Below, one piece after another: positions 58,558-64,000 of a stretch of 64,000 bases of DNA. The translations under genes were made by a program, and so were the position numbers. This stretch comes from Chalciporus piperatus (Eukaryota > Basidiomycota > Agaricomycetes > Boletales > Boletaceae). The stretch spans positions 868,001 through 932,000 of the forward strand of contig JBBPTG010000001.1 of the NCBI GenBank assembly GCA_038093975.1. The letters are read 5' to 3'. Every line of letters starts with the position of its first letter. Position 1 is the stretch's first letter. The notes under the pieces are model-generated. The model worked only from the letters and a program-made list of their open reading frames with translations, searched no databases and had not been told where the DNA came from.

Positions 58558-60601
58558 TTATGATGGGCGTCGTCTGAACATAATCTCCGCCGTCCGATTG
58601 GGTGAGCAATTCACCTGGAACCATTGGTCTGGAGGCCGTATCCCATCCTTCAGCTTGATGTCATAATTTAGTACCAAGTGAGCCATCATTGCGGTCATCA
58701 TAGTTGATACAAAAAACCGCCCAGGACTGGGAAGCATGAGATACGGAGGGCCGCTCAAGAGAAGCTGGCAGACGTACCATGCGCGGTTTCCATGTCCGAA
58801 AACTAAGTATAACCGATTAGTAGATGCAAGTCTACGTTTCGAGTCCTCTCCAGCATCCCGACCCGATAGAAAACGGAACGGATCAAAGTCGGATGCATTT
58901 TCGTAGAAGCGATCGTCAAGATGCATAGGCACAGAGGCCACAGCGAGATGAGTACCACTGGGTATCGTCGTTCCGTCAGAGAACGTGATATCTTCCATGG
59001 CTTTGCGGACAATAGGGACTGATGCGCGAATCAATCTCATTGGAGCCCAATGAGAGAAAGAAGTGACCCACAAAGGCTTATCCCACTGACTCTCTGGGAC
59101 TCCCTCAAGAAACTCTCCATTCTAATCAACATTCCCATGGAGTCCTTCGTCCAGCCATACTGTTCGGTCACCTCTCGCACCTCTTCGCGCAAGGGTTCCA
59201 GGTATTGAGGATGTGATGCAAGATTCAGCAGAGCATGGGAAAAACTCTACTCCCCGGCGTTAGTAAAGGTACGTTATGAGTGTGGAAGACTGACCTGGGC
59301 CGATGTATGCAAGGAGGCGAAGTTCAATACAAGTATGCGCAAACAGATGGAGCGCAGATTCCTATCTTGTGGTCTTGACACTTGAAGAAGCCAAGTGATC
59401 ATGTCGTCCTGTACTCTAGACGTGAGCTCGACACATGCTTGAAAGATCGGCCAGCTATACCGGAAGGTTAGACAATTCATCATCAGGTCCATTTTCTTCG
59501 TATAGCTTCAACCGCTCCTCTACAAGAGGCCCTAGTATGGTCATACAACGCCGCAAGCTGCTTGGCGTATTAGTCAATATGCGACCGATGATTCTAGAAG
59601 TCAACAAATCAGATCGTCGCACCATCCAAAGTGATGGATGTACTTACGGATGGATTAGTTTTGGAAAGAAGTTAACCAAACTAGCTCGAAGAACTATTTG
59701 CAGAGCAAACTTTGATTGGACGTCGGCGAATTCAGGAGACTGACCTAGAGGCGGTTTGAGTAATTGCTTTGGGGCAGTATGAGGTACGACTCACAAATAG
59801 GTAGTCCTACAAAAACACGGTTGCTTGTACGGCATGTCGCTTTCATCACCGCAGAATACGCAGGCACGTTTACCCATTCTGCGGGGTCGCGCTTAGCTTG
59901 ATTCGCGGGAAAATCAGTAGGAGAATGTTCACCGGTTTCATCAGGAGGGAGTATCTCATCGAACGTCTGACATATCTCACGGTGTATATCGGGGAATAGG
60001 TTACCGAGCTTGCGTTTGAGTTGTCCTTGAACGACGGTAACGTGGTAAGGGTGTGTTTGAGCTTCGAGGCCGAATGTGTATTTGACTTGAAGAATCTGCG
60101 TATTCGTTTACGTACGTAAAAGTTGGAGGCGTCGAAAAAAATTCAATACATACGTCTTGCATCGCATGATCGAAGGAGAGTTTGTCGTCGGGAATTTTAC
60201 GGAGCTCCTCGACAAGATCTGGGCCTGTCAACACGACCGTCCATCTATCCATCATCGGAACTCGAAAGAACTTGTCTTTGTACTGGCAGCGATGTCAGGC
60301 CACAAACGGGAGACGATCGAGCTAGACTGCGCACCTGATCATATCCCTCCTGTACCATGGATCTCGCCTGCAGGATGAATTTGATTGCGCCATAGTAGGA
60401 TGAAAGAGGGCCAGAAGGGCCAACGGTGGGTATACCATCGAGCTGCACAGCTGGTTAGTGGTGGGAACTGGTGGGAAGAACCATGGCAACAATGAGAGAA
60501 GATGGGGAACATGCCTTAGAGGGCCATCGAATAAGATCGATGAGGATTATGGAAGGGAGAGCGACGGCCAAACAACAGAGCAAAAGACCAGCACTGTCCA
60601 T
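58558..60601 (-). CDS. Cytochrome P450 monooxygenase, frame conflict inside
   Basis: Exons 60601-60515, 60442-60335, 60282-60154, 60095-59795, 59744-59648, 59593-59461, 59408-59295, 59246-59091, 59035-58778 and 58726-58558. An N-terminal anchor (LLLCCLAVALPSIILIDLI) targets the ER. Then come PTVGPSGPLSSYYGA, VKYTFGLEAQTHPYH, the I-helix zone LNFASLHTSAQ, the K-helix ExxR in FLKESQR, TFSDGTTIPSGTHLAV and the heme loop FGHGNRACPGRFF with its Cys ligand. The sequence resembles the large basidiomycete P450 families; substrate unknown. Intron 1 needs a GC donor. The junction 59091/59035 leaves one extra base, so as read the product would stop soon after ExxR. This is either an error, an unusual splice, or a recent pseudogene. 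Confidence 0.8.
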
Positions 60602-61755
60602 AGGCGGAGCGTCGGAGGGAGTGAGAGGCGGAGGGCATTTGAGGCAATGCTCCCATGGAGGTAAGTATTTATGTCGGGGAGAGCGGTAAAATGGAATTAG
60701 AGTTAGAACGCTCTTACCGGCTAGATTAGATTCATTCCGAGCAGTGGCGTAGACGGATGGACATTGGATTTTCCGACCTTGTCTCCTTGGTTCTCAACTC
60801 GTTAATGTTCACAAGGAGATCCCGTTTTTCTCGAGCGCACGAGAAGCGGCGGTAGTCCACGGTCAGGATCATCAACTAGTCTAACAACTGGTCGTTGTTT
60901 CGTCATGTCAACGACCCCCATGGAAATACACCACGTTCAATCAAATCATTCAGTGCTCTATTGAATAGCCTTCTTCGACATCAACATACTCATCAGCCGC
61001 TTTTTGCGAAGAAGATGAGGTCTTCTGACGTTGCAAACATCACAAAAAGTCATTTAGCCAAGGCATCTCCGCGTTTCTGGCCCTTTCGGACGTCGAACCA
61101 CCACATGAAATGAACGGACTGGTCGGCCCATGCGGCGACGAGTTAGTACACGTCCACTCAACGTCCAGTACGTATTTGGGCCACAATAACCTCGTATGTA
61201 GATCGCTCGCAAGCAGGCCGCAATGATGATTCTTGCGTAATCGCGGAAGTGAACGTAGCGGACATGGTACTCCACTTCCACAGAACTTTCGCTGGTCACG
61301 GTGGGTTGTTGACGGGAGAGTACTAATCATGCAAAACGCGATGGCTATAGGTGATCTAAAGTTTCGAAGCAGTTTTGCTGAGAGTTGAATGTTGAAAAAT
61401 GGTACCAGCCTGGGTTCGAAGCACCGGAAGAGATGAGTACACCGACACGGGAGAAGCATGACCACATTCATTTCCCAATGAATTAACGAATGTTAAAGAT
61501 AGTATGAGTACAAGTTGCAAATCGTGTCTATGTATCAGCGCTCGGCGCTCATCGTCCAGCGTCCAAGCGCTTCATCTAGAGTATCTGTGGAGTTATACTA
61601 CAAATTGTGGGTGGGTTTGATAACTGGAGGTCGTCGAACATGAAGTTAGCGACCCAAATAGAGGTGGTCGAGATAGAAGACCGCTTGAACAAGTAGGCCA
61701 AGCCATTTCCGCTATAAAAAATATCTGAATGATGTCAATAAAAGGAGGACAAAAC
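60602..61755. other. Intergenic region without a supported gene
   Basis: About 1150 bases upstream of the P450 gene. A 143-codon minus-strand frame (61040-61471) and an overlapping 81-codon frame (61054-61299) are the longest. Neither shows a family motif or splice-compatible neighbours that I recognise. The stretch may hold the P450 promoter and the 3' UTR of the proline-rich gene, or a fragment of a decayed gene. Confidence 0.35.
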
Positions 61756-63937
61756 TCAGTTATCGTTCTTCCGTTTACTCAGCCTTCGCCGACGTGTCCC
61801 TTCTTTGATTCTTTCGACCTCGTTGTCCGCCTTCGCTAGAGAAATTTCTATTACTGGCACGGCATTGCTCTGTGACATGAATACATGCTCCGGTATGGGC
61901 ATTTTTGCCGGGTAGGCGGAGGACCTCTTCCGAAGTAGCCTTCGTCCTTGGCTGTACATCACAGGCTCCCCTTCGAAGTGAGAATTGGAGAGATCATCCG
62001 GACATTCGTCGTAGATGATTGGGAGGTTGAGTGGAGGGAACTCGTGCTGTGACTGGGGCGACTGGGGCTGGAGTGGGGCTGGCATGACAAGACGTTTGGG
62101 GAGGTTGCGTATTCGTGGGGGTTCTAGTGGCCTATCTTGCGTGCTAGAAGACGAATGTGTAGGCGCGCGGTTCACTGTTCCAGGATTGTCCAACGAATGT
62201 GTAACTCTGTGTCGTGGGGCTCGAGGTGGAAAGGCAGATACTGCGCCGTCCATCGCCGGAGTTTGCTGCGATGCGGGGTTGGGCGGAACTGGTTGGCTGA
62301 CTTTGGATGACTGTGGCAAAGATGACTTAGGCGATGCGTATTCGTATTGAGGCGGGGGTAAGGAGGTGGTTTGACCTTGATGGAGGGCGTAAGGCGCAGC
62401 ACCATCATCATGATTATAATAGGATGACAGACTGTTGATGCGAGGTATATTGTCGCCAAAGTAGTGTATCCGAGGACCACGTGGGGGTGTAGATTGGTTT
62501 CGAAAGCTATTTGGAGAGTCCAAGAACGAGGGGTCCCCATGCAGATGGGTCAACGACTTTGGGAATGATTGGCTTCTGGAGTGATCAGTTCGGGTGACCC
62601 TTGTAGGTGGATCTAGCTGACGGCCAAAAAACACCGGAATCGACCCTATACCGGAAACGGCAGGAGTATAGATGGTATTCTTTTGAAGGATTTGACCAGG
62701 CTCAAGGTGTAAAGACAACCCAGCCTCTGTGTTAGGAGACGATGTTTGCGGAGTGGACTGCACGCCGTTGGTGTAAAGACGGGGTGAGGCATGTAATAGA
62801 CTACGGAACATACTTGGTGTTGTACAGAACGCGAGGAAGGCGCGAACAACTTAAACCGCATTGTAAGCAAGATAGACGAAACTGGGCAGATATTTGACAT
62901 ACCTTGTGTTTTGGCTCGTGAACGCTGCCTCTGAGAACTTTGATATCATTATACTTGTGGGGAGGACCGAGATCTGCTAGGTTGCTGCCGATCGCTTCAT
63001 AGGGTCCATCGTGATGGTAACCGCTTCCAAATGGGCCCGTCTCGTCCAACTCGTCTATACGGTCAAGTTTATGGCGGTTAGTGAACCGACGAACCAAGTT
63101 TCTCATCCGTCCACTGGGAGGGACATTTTTCTTGTTCTTCAACGAAAGTGGTTCCTGATCTGTCTTCGCTGGGATAAAAGGTCTGTCTGACTGTGTTGGG
63201 ATTGCTGGCGAGGGTGCACTGCAATGCGTAGAGGGAGGCTCTGGACCTAGCAGGGGTGGAGATGGAGACGGTGCGATGACGGCATCCCTGGATGGCATGG
63301 GTGGAGGAGAGGGGGTACACGGTAGGATTGGTGATACAGGAGCGGAAATGCGATCTCCATGAGCCTGCTTGGGTGATGGGGGGTAAGATGTTGCTGATGA
63401 TGCAGTTGGGGATGTGAATGCAGACAAGGTAGAGTGCGAATCAGACTCCAAAGACGCAGGTGCTGAAGATGGAGGTGGAGAGGGAGGAGGGGGAGGAGAG
63501 GAGAGAGGACCTGTCGGTGGCCCATACGGTACATGCACATTCACCTCTTGTAGAATGGGAGTATCGCGAGGCAGACGGGGGCGGGCCTGCGAGCTTTGAT
63601 AGGGCGGAGGATGCCGTGGCTTGGGAGGAGGAACTCTGAAGGATCCCGCATTCGCGAGAGGGAAATGGGGGTGCGTGCGAGGATCGGAAGAGAATGCGGG
63701 GTCGTCAAGGATAGAGCCAGACAAAGGAACCTTGAAGCGTGGAGTGCCAGGGGTTATAGCGGGGAAAGGGAAAGGTGGGGGATGAGTATTGGAGCTGGCA
63801 TAAGCTGTCGGGCCAAAGCGACGGCGGTGTGATGGATGATTGTAAGAAGGGTATTCTTTGATGTAGCTGGGCTGCATGCCGTGTTCCCGGTCGTAGTGGG
63901 AGGGACCTGTGGGGCGATAAAAGACGCCCCAAGCCAT
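61756..63937 (-). CDS. Proline/serine-rich hypothetical protein
   Basis: Exon 1 (63937-62903, ATG at 63937) encodes 345 residues. They are mostly Pro/Ser/His-rich, with a basic patch (GRMRNLVRRFTNRHK) near the end. A second open block (about 62849-61756) encodes about 350 residues of the same composition, ending in a basic cluster (RIKEGTRRRRLSKRKN). A normal 53-nt intron (62902-62850, GTATGT...AAG) fits between them in length. The joined frame is off by one base if the second block is read in its best frame. No known domain was recognised. The composition suggests a disordered cytoplasmic or nuclear protein, perhaps restricted to basidiomycetes. The two blocks could also be separate genes. 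Confidence 0.55.
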
Positions 63938-64000
63938 GAATTCCTAGGACAGATACAGCTGGAGATTGAGGATGATATGGTAGCAAGGATGAGATAAGTC

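Noticed and set aside
61040..61471. A 143-codon minus-strand open frame with a Leu/Arg/Cys-rich product.
   Set aside because: No motif, no consistent splice neighbours and composition unlike the real genes in this window; treated as chance.

Overview
The window looks like nuclear DNA of a mushroom-forming basidiomycete (Agaricomycete-type). Genes are dense on both strands and split by many 44-80 nt introns. The gene set is typical of such fungi: exocyst subunits, a Zn2Cys6 regulator, a fungal Mi-2-type remodeler, ceramide glucosyltransferase, P450. No bacterial operons, tRNA, rRNA, CRISPR or intact transposon were seen. All gene models come from reading frames, splice-site signals and remembered family motifs. 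Where exon phases are given they add up, unless an entry says otherwise.

Layout. 1-5 kb: 5' end of a membrane-anchored protein (-), a TatD nuclease (+), ceramide glucosyltransferase (+) and a homeodomain protein (-). 5-16 kb: exocyst SEC3 (+), a TB2/DP1/HVA22 ER-shaping protein (-), a Zn2Cys6 activator (+) and a ThrE/Prm10-like membrane protein (+). 16-29 kb (-): a SNF2-RING ATPase with SUMO-interaction motifs, an RNase III-like protein lacking the catalytic acids, and a CHD/Mi-2-type remodeler. 29-39 kb: a broken lipid-droplet hydrolase (-), exocyst SEC8 (+), a Cup1-like LYR protein (-) and the ribosome-export GTPase LSG1 (+). 39-46 kb: a lipase-like hydrolase (+), S-formylglutathione hydrolase (+) and an FHA-domain kinase (-). 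46-58 kb: a Tea1-type kelch/coiled-coil protein (+), RRP5 (-) and spliceosomal SF3A2 (+). 58-64 kb: a cytochrome P450 with a one-base frame conflict (-) and a proline-rich protein (-).

Functional themes. Two exocyst subunits (SEC3, SEC8), the kelch polarity protein and ceramide glucosyltransferase belong to polarised growth and the cell surface. RRP5, LSG1 and SF3A2 belong to ribosome and mRNA maturation. The SNF2-RING protein, the CHD protein and the FHA kinase belong to chromatin and genome maintenance. Several pairs share short divergent promoters: homeodomain/SEC3, LYR/LSG1, kinase/kelch and RRP5/SF3A2.

The most unusual signal is in splicing. Exons of 8-9 nt code for invariant motifs in five unrelated genes, and two start codons stand almost alone on their exons. 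Seven introns appear to need GC-AG borders and four need GTTCG donors. The window also holds a pseudo-RNase III, a probable pseudogene and three unexplained frame breaks.
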